Part shown: piece by piece, positions 35,511 to 44,183 of the stretch
How the letters are laid out: each line of letters begins with the position of its first letter
Numbering within the stretch: position 1 is the first letter of the stretch
Source of the DNA: Pedobacter kyonggii
Lineage (GTDB): Bacteria; Bacteroidota; Bacteroidia; Sphingobacteriales; Sphingobacteriaceae
DNA length: 64,000 bases
Direction: 5' to 3'
NCBI RefSeq assembly: GCF_004310665.1
Contig: NZ_SIXF01000001.1
Span: 532,421-596,420 of the forward strand
Notes under the pieces: generated by a model
What the model was told of the DNA's origin: nothing
Seen by the model: only the letters and a program-made list of their open reading frames with translations
The model's database searches: none
Translations under genes and position numbers: made by a program

Positions 35511-36761
35511 ATGTCATATTTATTTACATCAGAATCTGTTTCTGAAGGCCACCCAGATAAAATCGCCGATCAAATTTCGGATGCATTAATTGATAACTTT
35601 TTAGCTTTCGATCCAGAATCAAAGGTTGCTTGCGAAACTTTGGTAACTACTGGTCAGGTTATTTTGGCTGGTGAGGTAAAATCTAAAACATATTTAGATG
35701 TACAACAGATTGCCCGTGATGTAATCAAGAAAATTGGCTATACCAAAAGTGAATATATGTTTGAGGCCAACTCTTGCGGAATTTTATCGGCAATACACGA
35801 GCAATCTCAAGATATTAACCAAGGTGTAGATAGAAGCAACAAAGAAGAACAAGGTGCCGGCGATCAGGGTATGATGTTTGGTTATGCTACTAACGAAACC
35901 GAAGACTACATGCCTTTGGCATTAAACCTTTCTCATAAATTATTACAGGAACTTGCTGTTCTGCGCCGCGAAAATAACGAAATCACTTATTTACGCCCGG
36001 ATGCAAAAAGTCAGGTTACTTTAGAGTACGACGATAACAATAAACCAGTTCGTATTGATGCGATTGTAATTTCTACACAACATGACGATTTTGATGAAGA
36101 GGCAACGATGTTGGCTAAAATCAAAACTGATTTAGTAAATATCCTGATCCCAAGAATTATCAAAAGTAATCCTGCATACGCACATTTATTTAATGATAAA
36201 ATTGAATACCACATTAACCCAACCGGTAAATTTGTAATTGGTGGGCCGCATGGCGATACTGGTTTAACCGGAAGAAAAATTATTGTTGATACTTACGGTG
36301 GTAAAGGTGCACATGGTGGTGGTGCTTTCTCGGGTAAAGATCCAAGTAAAGTAGATAGAAGTGCAGCTTACGCTACACGCCATATCGCTAAAAACTTAGT
36401 GGCTGCTGGCGTGGCTGACGAAATTCTGGTTCAGGTATCATACGCAATCGGTGTTGCAAAACCAATGGGTATTTACATCAATACTTACGGCACTGGTAAA
36501 GTGGGCAAAACGGATGGCGAGATTGCTAAAATTGTAGAATCGATTTTCGATATGCGCCCTTACTTTATTGAGCAACGTTTGAAATTAAGAAACCCAATTT
36601 ATAGCGAAACTGCTGCTTATGGGCATATGGGCCGTACACCAGAAACAGTTACCAAAACTTTCAAAACACCAAACGGTGAAGAAAAAACAGTTACGGTTGA
36701 TCTGTTTACCTGGGAGAAATTAGATTACGTAGATCAGGTTAAAGCTGCTTTCGGCATTTAA
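35511..36761 (+). CDS. metK: S-adenosylmethionine synthetase
   Basis: A 416-residue enzyme that makes SAM from methionine and ATP. Motifs are [20 protein letters not shown] (His and Asp of the ATP/metal site), [15 protein letters not shown], and [20 protein letters not shown]. The length is normal for the bacterial type. It is preceded by a clear promoter and a SAM-II-like riboswitch and followed by a strong terminator at 36781, so it forms a one-gene unit. Confidence 0.97.
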   Translation: MSYLFTSESVSEGHPDKIADQISDALIDNFLAFDPESKVACETLVTTGQVILAGEVKSKTYLDVQQIARDVIKKIGYTKSEYMFEANSCGILSAIHEQSQDINQGVDRSNKEEQGAGDQGMMFGYATNETEDYMPLALNLSHKLLQELAVLRRENNEITYLRPDAKSQVTLEYDDNNKPVRIDAIVISTQHDDFDEEATMLAKIKTDLVNILIPRIIKSNPAYAHLFNDKIEYHINPTGKFVIGGPHGDTGLTGRKIIVDTYGGKGAHGGGAFSGKDPSKVDRSAAYATRHIAKNLVAAGVADEILVQVSYAIGVAKPMGIYINTYGTGKVGKTDGEIAKIVESIFDMRPYFIEQRLKLRNPIYSETAAYGHMGRTPETVTKTFKTPNGEEKTVTVDLFTWEKLDYVDQVKAAFGI

Positions 36762-36780
36762 TTCTTCTAATAAATTACAG

Positions 36781-36816
36781 AAAAGGCATTTTGCAGCTAT
36801 GCAGAACGCCTTTTTT
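36781..36816 (+). terminator. metK terminator
   Basis: AAAAGGC and GCCTTTTTT form the outer stem, with an inner TTTGCAG/ATGCAGAAC part (GCAGCTATGC), and a T-run follows. It begins 19 bases after the metK stop. Confidence 0.85.
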
Positions 36817-36829
36817 GTTGCGGCCAGCG

Positions 36830-37255
36830 CAAATACCTATACTGCGGCCTGCTTAAACTTTGTAAGTTTGATCGTGCAGTCAGATGGAAACATCTGACTG
36901 AATAGATTTGTGTCAGGTGGTGACACTTGGCTCCACCCAAAAAAACCATTGATATTTGCTTGAAAAGCAGGGCTCTGTGTACATCGGCTCCGATAATCCC
37001 GCTATACGCTATACTTCGTACCGCTGCTATCGGGTTTAGTTAACTTGGGCTGGTGGTTCTTGGGGAGATAATCCCATAAGAAATAAATACACTGAAACTG
37101 TGCAGACTTCCGGTAATAGTAGCAAAAGCCTAACTACCCAAACCTGATTGAAATGAAAAGCCCGTAAGCCCGGGCCTTCACCGGGAGCGGACTTGTAATG
37201 AAAATGAGCAGGACTGACATTAAAAAGAGCTTCTGCAATTGCTTTCCAAAAAAAC
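36830..37255. repeat. Intergenic repeat element, second copy, with GAAA-capped hairpin
   Basis: It has a perfect 10-bp hairpin CAGTCAGATG-GAAA-CATCTGACTG (36877-36900), a GTGTCA/TGACAC hairpin (36910-36926), GTTTAGTTAACTTGGG (37035-37050, reverse complement of the word at 24661-24676), GAAAAGCCCGTAA and AATGAGCAGGAC. It is a diverged and partly rearranged relative of 24360-24775. No coding frame is supported in the gap. Confidence 0.6.
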
Positions 37256-37285
37256 AATACAAAATATTTTTTCCTACGCGAACCT

Positions 37286-37343
37286 TACGAAGAGATTGGG
37301 CTACGGGCTTGGTAAACTTCGCAAGTCGCCCAATCTCTTCGTA
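37286..37343. repeat. Exact 16-bp inverted repeat abutting the ABC exporter stop codon
   Basis: TACGAAGAGATTGGGC and GCCCAATCTCTTCGTA are separated by 26 bases, and the right arm ends on the base before the exporter stop. There is no T-run, so termination is uncertain; it may stabilise the 3' end of the export operon transcript. Confidence 0.6.
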
Positions 37344-39455
37344 TTAGGCCAAGTGGTATTTCAGTTCCTGGTGGCTGCCTTGCTCTACCACTAAACCTTT
37401 ATCTAATACAATAATTTTATCAGCTTTGTTCAGCGTACTCGATCGGTGCGTAATTACAATTACGGTTTTCTGTTCTTCTTTTAAAAATTCGATCATGCGT
37501 TGTACATGTTGCTCCGAAACAGAATCGAGCGATGAAGTGGCCTCATCTAAAATCAGAATTTCCGGATCTCGGTATAAAGCCCTAGCAATGGCAATCCGCT
37601 GTCTTTGTCCGCCTGATAAAGATGTACCATTTTCACCCAAATAAGTCTGAAAGCCCTTAGGTAAAGCCTCAATAAAGCCAATTAAACCCAGCTTAGTGGC
37701 GATATCAATAATCCTTTGCATATCGGGCTCTTCTTCGCCAATGGCAATATTGTCTATTACATTGCCAGCAAATAAATCAATCTGCTGAGGCACAACCGAT
37801 ACCATTCTGCGAAGCGACGAATTGGTAATGTACTTCAGGTCATATTTACCTATGCGCACATTGCCCGCCTGTATCGGATAAATATTCTGCAGGATAGACA
37901 TTAACGTTGATTTTCCTGATCCACTCTCGCCCACGATGGCCGTAAATTTTCCTTGTGGAATGGTTAAATTCAGGTTTTCGAAAACGGGCAACCTTGCCCC
38001 ATAGCGGAAAGAAACATTTTCGAAATGAATATCCCCAATTTTATCGGTACTCAGTTCAATCTGGTTTGCATCATTTTCGCGTTCCAGATCCATAATTTCG
38101 AATAACCTGTCTGCCGCAATAACGGCATCCTGTACGGTTTTATTCATTCCGATTAAAGAGGAAACCGGCCCTGTAAAATAACCGATCAACGTATAAAACG
38201 ACAATAATTCTCCAGGGGTAATCGAATTGCTTAACACATAACCTGCACCCACCCAAAGCAGTACAATGGTAATCATGCGAGAAATAAACTCGGTAGACGT
38301 TCCTGATACAACGGCATTTATATTCGATTTAAAGCCTGCCTGAAGCAACTTGATGAAACGGGTTTCGGTTTTATCGTTAGCATGATCTTCTAAGCCGAAA
38401 CGTTTAATGGTACCTACCGCGTTTAAGCTTTCTACCAATTGCGATTCGAGCTCGGCAGCATCTTCCATTAACCTACGTTGTGTACGTTTGTTAAATCTAT
38501 CGGTAATTACATAGATTATTAGGTACAACGGGATAACCGTAAGCGTGATGAGTGCTAGTTTCCAGTAGTAGGTAAACATCATGATGAATGAGAAGAAAAC
38601 AATAAAAATGTTGACTACAAAATTTACGCATACATCATTTAGAAACGTTCTGATTTTTACGGCATCGTTAATCCTCGAAATAATTTCGCCCACCCGCATG
38701 GTATCAAAAAACTGCTGTGGTAAACGGAGCAGGTGTTTGTAGTAGCCTAAAATAAGCTGAGAATCTATTAACTGGCCGGTTTTTAAAGTAAAAATTGTTT
38801 TTGCCGAGCCAATAAATAGCTGTACCAACAGAATAACCATCATGGCTATGCTCATGAGGTTTAGCAGATTATGGTTACCATCTACCAACACAAAATCAAC
38901 TAATTTCTGAACAAAAATAGAGGTGGATAAACCCAGTACAGTATAAACAATAGCACCAAATAAAACTTGCGTCAGAATGCCTTTGTGCGGTTTAATCAAA
39001 TTCCAAAATCTACCTTGGATTGATTTTTTTTCATTGCCGATCTGAAAATCTTCTGATGGCAACAATAAGACTAAAGCACCAGTCCACTCCTTTTTAAATT
39101 CATCATGCGTTTTACGGTGCACTTTCCCATCTATAGGGTCCATCACCTCTATAAACTTACTGTTTACTTTATAAATCACTACATAATGCTGAAGGATATC
39201 ATTCACAATGATATGTGCTATAGCGGGCGTAGGTATTTTAAATAAACTATCAAAAGGTGCTTTTACGCCTTTCGCCTCAAATCCCAATTTCTGAGCCGCT
39301 TCTACAAGTCCTAAAACGGTTGTACCTTTTTTATCAGTTCCGGCAAGCTGCCTGATGCGGGCAACGGCCAAATCTAATTTATAATGAGCAGCAATTGAAG
39401 CCAGACAAGCCGCACCACAATCTGTTATATCTCGTTGCTTAACCTTTGTACTCAT
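37344..39455 (-). CDS. Peptidase-containing ABC transporter (C39 type) for double-glycine peptides
   Basis: A 703-residue bifunctional exporter. Residues 1-130 form the C39 cysteine peptidase: Gln7, catalytic Cys13 in DCGAACLASI, His90 in HYVVIY and Asp106 in MDPIDG. Then come six membrane helices (about 160-430) and the ATPase with Walker A GESGSGKST near 508, signature LSGGQRQRIAIARAL and Walker B ILILDEATSSLD. Such transporters cut the leader after Gly-Gly and export the peptide. It lies 5 bases after an HlyD adaptor gene and near a GG-leader peptide gene. Confidence 0.95.
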   Translation of the reverse strand: MSTKVKQRDITDCGAACLASIAAHYKLDLAVARIRQLAGTDKKGTTVLGLVEAAQKLGFEAKGVKAPFDSLFKIPTPAIAHIIVNDILQHYVVIYKVNSKFIEVMDPIDGKVHRKTHDEFKKEWTGALVLLLPSEDFQIGNEKKSIQGRFWNLIKPHKGILTQVLFGAIVYTVLGLSTSIFVQKLVDFVLVDGNHNLLNLMSIAMMVILLVQLFIGSAKTIFTLKTGQLIDSQLILGYYKHLLRLPQQFFDTMRVGEIISRINDAVKIRTFLNDVCVNFVVNIFIVFFSFIMMFTYYWKLALITLTVIPLYLIIYVITDRFNKRTQRRLMEDAAELESQLVESLNAVGTIKRFGLEDHANDKTETRFIKLLQAGFKSNINAVVSGTSTEFISRMITIVLLWVGAGYVLSNSITPGELLSFYTLIGYFTGPVSSLIGMNKTVQDAVIAADRLFEIMDLERENDANQIELSTDKIGDIHFENVSFRYGARLPVFENLNLTIPQGKFTAIVGESGSGKSTLMSILQNIYPIQAGNVRIGKYDLKYITNSSLRRMVSVVPQQIDLFAGNVIDNIAIGEEEPDMQRIIDIATKLGLIGFIEALPKGFQTYLGENGTSLSGGQRQRIAIARALYRDPEILILDEATSSLDSVSEQHVQRMIEFLKEEQKTVIVITHRSSTLNKADKIIVLDKGLVVEQGSHQELKYHLA

Positions 39456-39460
39456 TGCCT

Positions 39461-40642
39461 TTATGTTTTTTGGATTAAGTTTGGATTAACCCAATCATCT
39501 ACCTTATCGTAAAGTAATTGATATAAACTACGGTCGGTTACTTTAAAGCGTGCGGTAAAATTCATTCCTTTTTTGAGGTATCCTTTGTAACCGTTTTTTA
39601 GCATCAGAAAATTTTTATCCATTAAACACTTTACCTTAAAAGCAGGCTGGTTACCATTTAGGATCACAATATCATCCGAAATATCGATCACTTTACCTAC
39701 TGCCAAACCCCACTGGTTATAATTATAGGCATTAATCTGAAAGTGCACTTCCTGCCCTTTTCTGATCAGACCAATATCTGAAGGATTGATATAGCAATAA
39801 GCAGCCAAACCGGCATCTGGCGAAACCTCTCCTATTTTTTGGTTGGCAAATACATATGCACCATTCTGCAAGCCAATTAAACTCTGCACAGAACCATTAA
39901 TCGGTGCGCGCAATACATATTGTTTTTTCTGTTCGTTAAGTTCTGCCTGCTGCCCAGAAAGCTGGCGCAGTTCGTTGCGGTAACCATTGGCTTCGGTTTG
40001 CCATTGGGTTTTATATTTGGTACGCACCATTAAGTAAACCGATTCGGCCTGCTCGAGTTCGTATTTGTATTTTTCGTATTCTGATTGTGTAAGCACTTTA
40101 TTCTGATAAAGTTTACTGTACCGCGCAAAATTGCTTGCGGCCTGTCTTTTTGCAATACCGGCGTTTTTTGACTCCTGTACATATTGTTGCCAGGAAGCCA
40201 CATATTGGCCGCTTTGTAAATCGGATGAGCTCCCGTTAAATGAAAGTAGCGTACGGATATCCTGCAAAAATTGGGTGATCTGGTTTTTACGCGTTTCGAC
40301 TAACGCATCTTGCTGTTTGGGTAAACCGGCATCAATAGCCAAAAGCGTATCGCCTAGTTTAAGTCTTTTATTATCTGATAGTCTATACTGTATTAACCGG
40401 CCATTAACCGGTACAATAAGTTCTGTTTTTTCGATGGTCGATTGTAAAACGCCTGTACCATTTATACTAATGGGTATTTTAACAAAGGGAAGGGCAATCA
40501 AAACAATTAAAATGGCTGCCACGGCAACGATATAAATTAACTGGTTTGATTTGCTAATTTGAGAACGGTAAACGAGAGCGGTATTTGAAATTCTTTCTGT
40601 AGAGTAGTTGGTTAACGCCATAGTGTTGAAATCGTAAAGCAT
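39461..40642 (-). CDS. HlyD family periplasmic adaptor
   Basis: A 393-residue membrane fusion protein: a short cytoplasmic N-terminus, one membrane helix near residues 32-56, a biotinyl-lipoyl-like half motif VPVNGRL, a long coiled coil (residues about 110-235, alpha hairpin) and the second half motif LRAPINGSVQSL, then a beta-barrel. Start could be the ATG at 40642 or MALTNYS at 40621. It links the C39 exporter (5 bases downstream) to an outer-membrane channel, which is not encoded here. It follows the leader-peptide gene by 41 bases. Confidence 0.93.
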   Translation of the reverse strand: MLYDFNTMALTNYSTERISNTALVYRSQISKSNQLIYIVAVAAILIVLIALPFVKIPISINGTGVLQSTIEKTELIVPVNGRLIQYRLSDNKRLKLGDTLLAIDAGLPKQQDALVETRKNQITQFLQDIRTLLSFNGSSSDLQSGQYVASWQQYVQESKNAGIAKRQAASNFARYSKLYQNKVLTQSEYEKYKYELEQAESVYLMVRTKYKTQWQTEANGYRNELRQLSGQQAELNEQKKQYVLRAPINGSVQSLIGLQNGAYVFANQKIGEVSPDAGLAAYCYINPSDIGLIRKGQEVHFQINAYNYNQWGLAVGKVIDISDDIVILNGNQPAFKVKCLMDKNFLMLKNGYKGYLKKGMNFTARFKVTDRSLYQLLYDKVDDWVNPNLIQKT

Positions 40643-40683
40643 CCGCTATTCTGAAAGCCAGAACAGCGGATACAATAAATTGC

Positions 40684-40890
40684 TTATAGACTCCAAACAA
40701 GTTTCAAAACATTGGTTACTGTTTTGCTTAAAAATGCTGAAGTGTCTGCACCAACTGCATTTAAAGTTCCTGCAAGAGAAGTTAAAAGTTCGTTTAATGT
40801 ATTGTTAATAATACCACCACCTTCAACTTGTGACATTTCAGTTGTGTTCATTTCTTTAACACCAAGATTTTTTAATTCTAAACTTTTCAT
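40684..40890 (-). CDS. Double-glycine leader peptide (putative bacteriocin or signal)
   Basis: A 68-residue protein. Residues 1-25 form a Bacteroidota GG leader: MKSLELKNLGVKEMNTTEMS then QVEGG, the site cut by C39 peptidases. The predicted product, 43 residues from Gly26, has no Cys, one Trp and two Lys, and is hydrophobic with repeated Leu, Thr, Asn and Ala (GIINNTLNELL, SLAGTLNAVGAD, VTNVLKLVWSL), suited to an amphipathic helix. No modification enzyme is next to it. The adaptor and exporter genes follow. It may be an unmodified class II-like bacteriocin, a microcin or a signal. No homologue recognised. Confidence 0.8.
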   Translation of the reverse strand: MKSLELKNLGVKEMNTTEMSQVEGGGIINNTLNELLTSLAGTLNAVGADTSAFLSKTVTNVLKLVWSL

Positions 40891-41196
40891 ACTAGATTTT
40901 TTTGAGTTTTAAGACCCCTACTCTTTTGAAGGCTTTTCGGGATGCGCCTGATGCTTGGCCAAACACTTCGACGAATGTAACATTATTAGCTATATGGATG
41001 TAGTATTAAACACCTAACAAAAACCTAACAATTCTATAATACCCCATAAAAAACCCTATCAGAGGTAAAAAAAATGAAGCATTTAATGAAAACTTAGTGT
41101 ATTATTTACCCTATTCAATTTATTCATTAACCTTAAAGTATTTTGTATTCTTTTTATTCGCTCTATTTTAAGTACAACTGCAAAAAAGCTGACCAC
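40891..41196. other. AT-rich leader region of the peptide export operon
   Basis: This 306-base gap contains no gene I can support; a start at 41143 on the plus strand is antisense to exbD and lacks features. It must contain the promoter for the leader-peptide operon, read leftward; on the minus strand TACATTCG (about 40972-40979) is one base from a -7 box. AT-rich blocks and CCTAACAAAAACCTAACAA word repeats (41014-41031) are visible. Confidence 0.4.
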
Positions 41197-41730
41197 TTAG
41201 AGACCATTTATTCTCATAAATTCCGCCTCTTTTTCTGCGATATGATCATCATCAATGGCATACGATTTAATATTGGCAATTTTCATTTCATCAATTACAT
41301 CAACAAAATCCTGGAACTTAGCCGTTTTAGCTGGTTTGATAATGACGATCATATATTTGGCTGGATTATGTTGATGGGTTTCTGCAACCAGTTTCTCGTT
41401 TGCAACGATCTCTTTTTGAATGTTTGCTACAGCAGTAACCTTCATGTTTGCCTTTTCTATTGTTCCCATGTAGCAAACAGCCTTGTTGTTTTTGCCAAGC
41501 AGGATGGTCATGGTACGCGATTCGGGATAGTTTTGCACCACATTAATATCCGTTTCATCAGGTTTGGCAATATCTGCTGCATTTAAAGACCCTAATGAAG
41601 TGGTGAGCATAAAAAATGTAGTCAATAAAAACATCAGATCTACCATAGCCGTGAGGTCTACCCTTGGTGCTGATTTTTTGGTTCTTCCTTCTGCAGCCTT
41701 GCCGCTTTGAGGTTCGTTTAGCGTTGCCAT
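41197..41730 (-). CDS. ExbD/TolR-type biopolymer transport protein
   Basis: A 177-residue protein with one N-terminal membrane helix holding the conserved Asp: VDLTAMVDLMFLLTTFFML. The periplasmic half ends in the ExbD-type FQDFVDVIDEMKIANIKSYA. ExbD works with ExbB and TonB in proton-driven energy transfer to the outer membrane, but no exbB or tonB is nearby. It runs toward the leader peptide operon with a 306-base gap, so shared transcription is doubtful. Confidence 0.9.
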   Translation of the reverse strand: MATLNEPQSGKAAEGRTKKSAPRVDLTAMVDLMFLLTTFFMLTTSLGSLNAADIAKPDETDINVVQNYPESRTMTILLGKNNKAVCYMGTIEKANMKVTAVANIQKEIVANEKLVAETHQHNPAKYMIVIIKPAKTAKFQDFVDVIDEMKIANIKSYAIDDDHIAEKEAEFMRINGL

Positions 41731-41776
41731 AATAATTTAGTTTTTTTATGATGATGACAAGTCCGATCAAATTGCA

Positions 41777-41805
41777 TAAAAAAAGCGATTAAAAATTAAT
41801 CGCTT
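41777..41805 (-). terminator. Terminator for the superoxide dismutase gene
   Basis: AAGCGATTAA, an AAA loop and TTAATCGCTT pair exactly, and on the minus strand a run of seven T's follows. It stands between the SOD gene and exbD. Confidence 0.75.
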
Positions 41806-41813
41806 AAGAAAAG

Positions 41814-41917
41814 TCGTCATTGCGAGGAGGAACGACGAAGCAATCTTACAACTGTGGGTTCACAGCTACCGCATTAAGATGGCTTCGCCGGCTGAAAAAG
41901 CTTTCTCGCAATGACGA
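41814..41917. repeat. Dispersed palindromic element (CGTCATTGCGAGGAGGAACG family)
   Basis: TCGTCATTGCGAGGAGGAAC, GACGAAGCAATCTTA at the left end and CATTAAGATGGCTTCG with TCTCGCAATGACGA at the right. Its nearest relative is 33729-33814, with almost the same left half. Confidence 0.75.
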
Positions 41918-41933
41918 TCATATTAATATAATA

Positions 41934-42464
41934 TTACTTTACCGCTTCAATTACACCGCATCCCACTCTTGGCCCTGAGTTACCGGTTGGTTGCGTAGTA
42001 TAATCGTCGGTACCGCCATGCACGATAATTCCACGACCGATAATGTTTTTAATATCGCCATCTTTAATACTCCATCTATCGGTGGTAACCGAGAGCGTGG
42101 CATGACCTTTATTATCTAACTTGATGTTGCCAATATCGCCGCTATGATAAGCGGCAGATCCCCATTTTCCGTGAGCTTCTTTGGTTGGATTCCAGTGGCC
42201 GTGTGTATTTTCGCCCATATTGCCGCAATCGCCATGTTCGTGAAAGTGGACCGCAACATTACTGTCTGCACGCGCAGCAAAATTCATCTCGATATCCATC
42301 TTAATTTTTCCATCGCTTAATTCGTAAAACTTTGCCGTGCCAATGGTTTTTGTATTATCAGCTGTTTCGGTCAAAGTGGCCTGGGCAATTTCTTTGTCGG
42401 TTTTGGCACAGGCACTGATAAGTGCTACACCTGCAATAGCTAAGCTTAAAAGATATTTTTTCAT
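41934..42464 (-). CDS. Copper/zinc superoxide dismutase family lipoprotein
   Basis: The ATG at 42464 gives a lipoprotein signal (MKKYLLSLAIAGVALISAC); the frame runs on upstream without value. The Cu/Zn SOD fold has the copper/zinc ligands AVHFHEHGDCG, HGHWNP, HSGDIGN with the zinc Asp, and the last His plus active-site end in GRGIIVHGGTDD, followed by the structural Cys and GPRVGCGVI. It removes superoxide in the periplasm or at the outer membrane. A terminator lies downstream. Confidence 0.95.
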   Translation of the reverse strand: MKKYLLSLAIAGVALISACAKTDKEIAQATLTETADNTKTIGTAKFYELSDGKIKMDIEMNFAARADSNVAVHFHEHGDCGNMGENTHGHWNPTKEAHGKWGSAAYHSGDIGNIKLDNKGHATLSVTTDRWSIKDGDIKNIIGRGIIVHGGTDDYTTQPTGNSGPRVGCGVIEAVK

Positions 42465-42581
42465 TTTATAAAAATTTAGTTTACATAAGAAACAGATTGA
42501 CAATCATTTAGTTTGACCTAAAAAGAAAGATAGGAAAACCATTTCGAATGCCACTTGTTTAATCAGTAAAATCTTATAACT

Positions 42582-42929
42582 ATGGAACAGCCAACAGCAA
42601 TGAACACTTTGAGTCAAATTTTGGAGAAATTGAGGCTGAAAGGAAAAGATAACGAATTAAAAATTTCTGATCATGGTAAGATGCAAAGTAAATCGCTCGG
42701 AAAAATTTATAGCCCAGAAGATTTAACAATTGTTAAAACTTATCGCTTTGAAGGAGACTCAGATCCTGCAGACAATTCAGTATTGTATCTGGTAGAAGAT
42801 CAGGAAAAAAATATTGGGTATATATTAGATGCTTACGGCATCTACTCTGATAATGAAGGACCGGCATTTGATGATTTCTTAAAGAAAATTCCTACCGAAA
42901 ATAGAGACGAACAGGAACTTTTTTGTTAA
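42582..42929 (+). CDS. Conserved small Bacteroidota protein, unknown function
   Basis: A 115-residue soluble, acidic protein; the start may also be the ATG at residue 7 (MNTLSQILEKLR). It has KIYSPEDLTIVKTYRFEGDS and DPADNSVLYLVEDQEKNIGY as its best-patterned parts. Close relatives are sometimes labelled phosphoribosylpyrophosphate synthetase, but no PRPP-binding loop or ATP site is visible, so that name is not supported. It stands alone and ends with a strong terminator. Confidence 0.75.
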   Translation: MEQPTAMNTLSQILEKLRLKGKDNELKISDHGKMQSKSLGKIYSPEDLTIVKTYRFEGDSDPADNSVLYLVEDQEKNIGYILDAYGIYSDNEGPAFDDFLKKIPTENRDEQELFC

Positions 42930-42950
42930 TAGTCTAAAAATTTAATTTAG

Positions 42951-42987
42951 AGGGAGAATTAGCGTAATCTGATTCTCCCTTTTTTTA
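42951..42987 (+). terminator. Terminator after the small conserved gene
   Basis: GGGAGAAT pairs with ATTCTCCC over a 12-base loop and is followed by TTTTTTT. Confidence 0.85.
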
Positions 42988-43017
42988 TTTTAAAAATATT
43001 AGCAGGTTATAATTCCG

Positions 43018-43025
43018 TAATTTTG
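43018..43025 (+). promoter_or_regulatory. Bacteroidota -7 box for the EamA gene
   Basis: TAATTTTG fits TAnnTTTG and lies 21 bases before the chosen ATG at 43047. A TTG in this box has been read as a start elsewhere in such genomes but would precede transcription. Confidence 0.55.
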
Positions 43026-43046
43026 CGCCTCATTTACGAGCGCCGA

Positions 43047-43898
43047 ATGAAAAGCAAAATCAATATACCGCCTATACCTGCCGTTTTACTGTCTATTATC
43101 AGCGTACAATGTGGGGCAGCAATTGCAAAAGGGCTTTTCCCACAAATTGGCGCTGCTACTACAGCATCGTTACGGATCGGTTTATCAGCGGTCATCTTAT
43201 TAATCGCTTTTAGGCCAAACCTATTTAAACTAAATGCCAAACAATGGAAATATGTTACCCTATATGGTGTTTGTTTAGGGGTAATGAATATGGTATTCTA
43301 TATGGCTATAGCAAGAATTCCGATCGGTTTAGGCGTAACTTTAGAATTTGTTGGTCCCTTGGGCCTAGCTATTTTTGGATCTAAAAAAACTGTAGATTTC
43401 CTTTGGGTAATACTGGCTGCAAGCGGCATCGCACTAATTGCCCCCTGGACAAGTACAGGGCTAAATGTTGTTGGTGTATTGCTTGCACTTTTAGCTGGCA
43501 TTTTTTGGGCAGCCTATATTATACTGGGTGGTAGAATCTCAAAAATAATGAAAGGTGGTGATGCTGTTGCCATTGGAATGTTATTCGCTACCTTGGTAAT
43601 CCTACCGTTTGGTATTTTTAGCGGTGGTTTAAGTAGCCTGAATCCGAAATTACTGGGTTTAGGAGCAGCGCTTGCTCTACTATCAAGCGCCATCCCATTT
43701 ACCCTCGAAATGAGAGCCCTTAAGCAGCTCCCTGCCCGGACTTTCAGCATTTTAATGAGCCTCGAACCCGCCATGGCTTCATTAGCTGCGCTCGTTTTTT
43801 TACAAGAATACCTCACTTTAAAAGAGTGTTTTGCCGTGGCTTTCGTTGTTATTGCTTCTGCGGGTTCTTCGTTAACAGCCAGGCGTGTAAAACTGTAA
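43047..43898 (+). CDS. EamA/DMT family transporter (RhtA-like)
   Basis: A 283-residue carrier started at MKSKINIPP (43047). Ten membrane helices in two EamA repeats are visible, with family phrases SVQCGAAIAKGLFPQIGA, ARIPIGLGVTLEFVGPLG, and AIPFTLEMRALKQLPARTFS plus ILMSLEPAMASLAA. These are the marks of the RhtA (threonine/homoserine exporter) subgroup, so amino-acid export is likely, but the substrate is not shown. Confidence 0.9.
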   Translation: MKSKINIPPIPAVLLSIISVQCGAAIAKGLFPQIGAATTASLRIGLSAVILLIAFRPNLFKLNAKQWKYVTLYGVCLGVMNMVFYMAIARIPIGLGVTLEFVGPLGLAIFGSKKTVDFLWVILAASGIALIAPWTSTGLNVVGVLLALLAGIFWAAYIILGGRISKIMKGGDAVAIGMLFATLVILPFGIFSGGLSSLNPKLLGLGAALALLSSAIPFTLEMRALKQLPARTFSILMSLEPAMASLAALVFLQEYLTLKECFAVAFVVIASAGSSLTARRVKL

Positions 43899-44183
43899 TT
43901 AGGCCAGTTTTTCTGTTTTATAAATTACAATACCATCTGTCAACACATCCGCTTGGGCTACAAAGGCTAAAATATAAGACCGCTGGTTGTGGAGATCCAA
44001 ACCTGCCTGATCTTTCCACTCCTCCTGAAAAATAAAAGTATCATCAACTGCAGATTCATGCAGATCGTACTGAATGCAGGCTTTCTCTTTACGGGAATTT
44101 ACAACCATATCCAACAGCATAGCTCTTAATGCCGCTGTGGTTTCTTTTTTACTTTTAACAATTGCTGTTAGATAAATGCTCAT
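43899..44183 (-). CDS. Antibiotic biosynthesis monooxygenase (YgiN-like) family protein
   Basis: A 94-residue ferredoxin-like protein: IYLTAIVKSKKETTAALRAM, RKEKACIQYDLHE and TFIFQEEWKDQAGLDLH are the first strand, the middle strand and the EEW loop of the family. Single-domain members act as heme- or quinol-oxidising monooxygenases. It overlaps the end of the quinone reductase gene by 29 bases. The pair suggests quinone handling, as for YgiN/MdaB. Confidence 0.88.
   Translation of the reverse strand: MSIYLTAIVKSKKETTAALRAMLLDMVVNSRKEKACIQYDLHESAVDDTFIFQEEWKDQAGLDLHNQRSYILAFVAQADVLTDGIVIYKTEKLA

Noticed and set aside
35368-35589. A 73-codon plus-strand frame before metK
   Set aside because: It runs through the riboswitch and into metK in another frame; the RNA structure explains the sequence better.
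37036-37257. A 73-codon minus-strand frame between metK and the C39 exporter
   Set aside because: It lies entirely in the repeat element shared with 24360-24775 and has no gene-like features.
41143-41586. A 147-residue plus-strand frame opposite exbD
   Set aside because: It is antisense to a well-supported ExbD gene and its product is His/Phe-rich without a domain.
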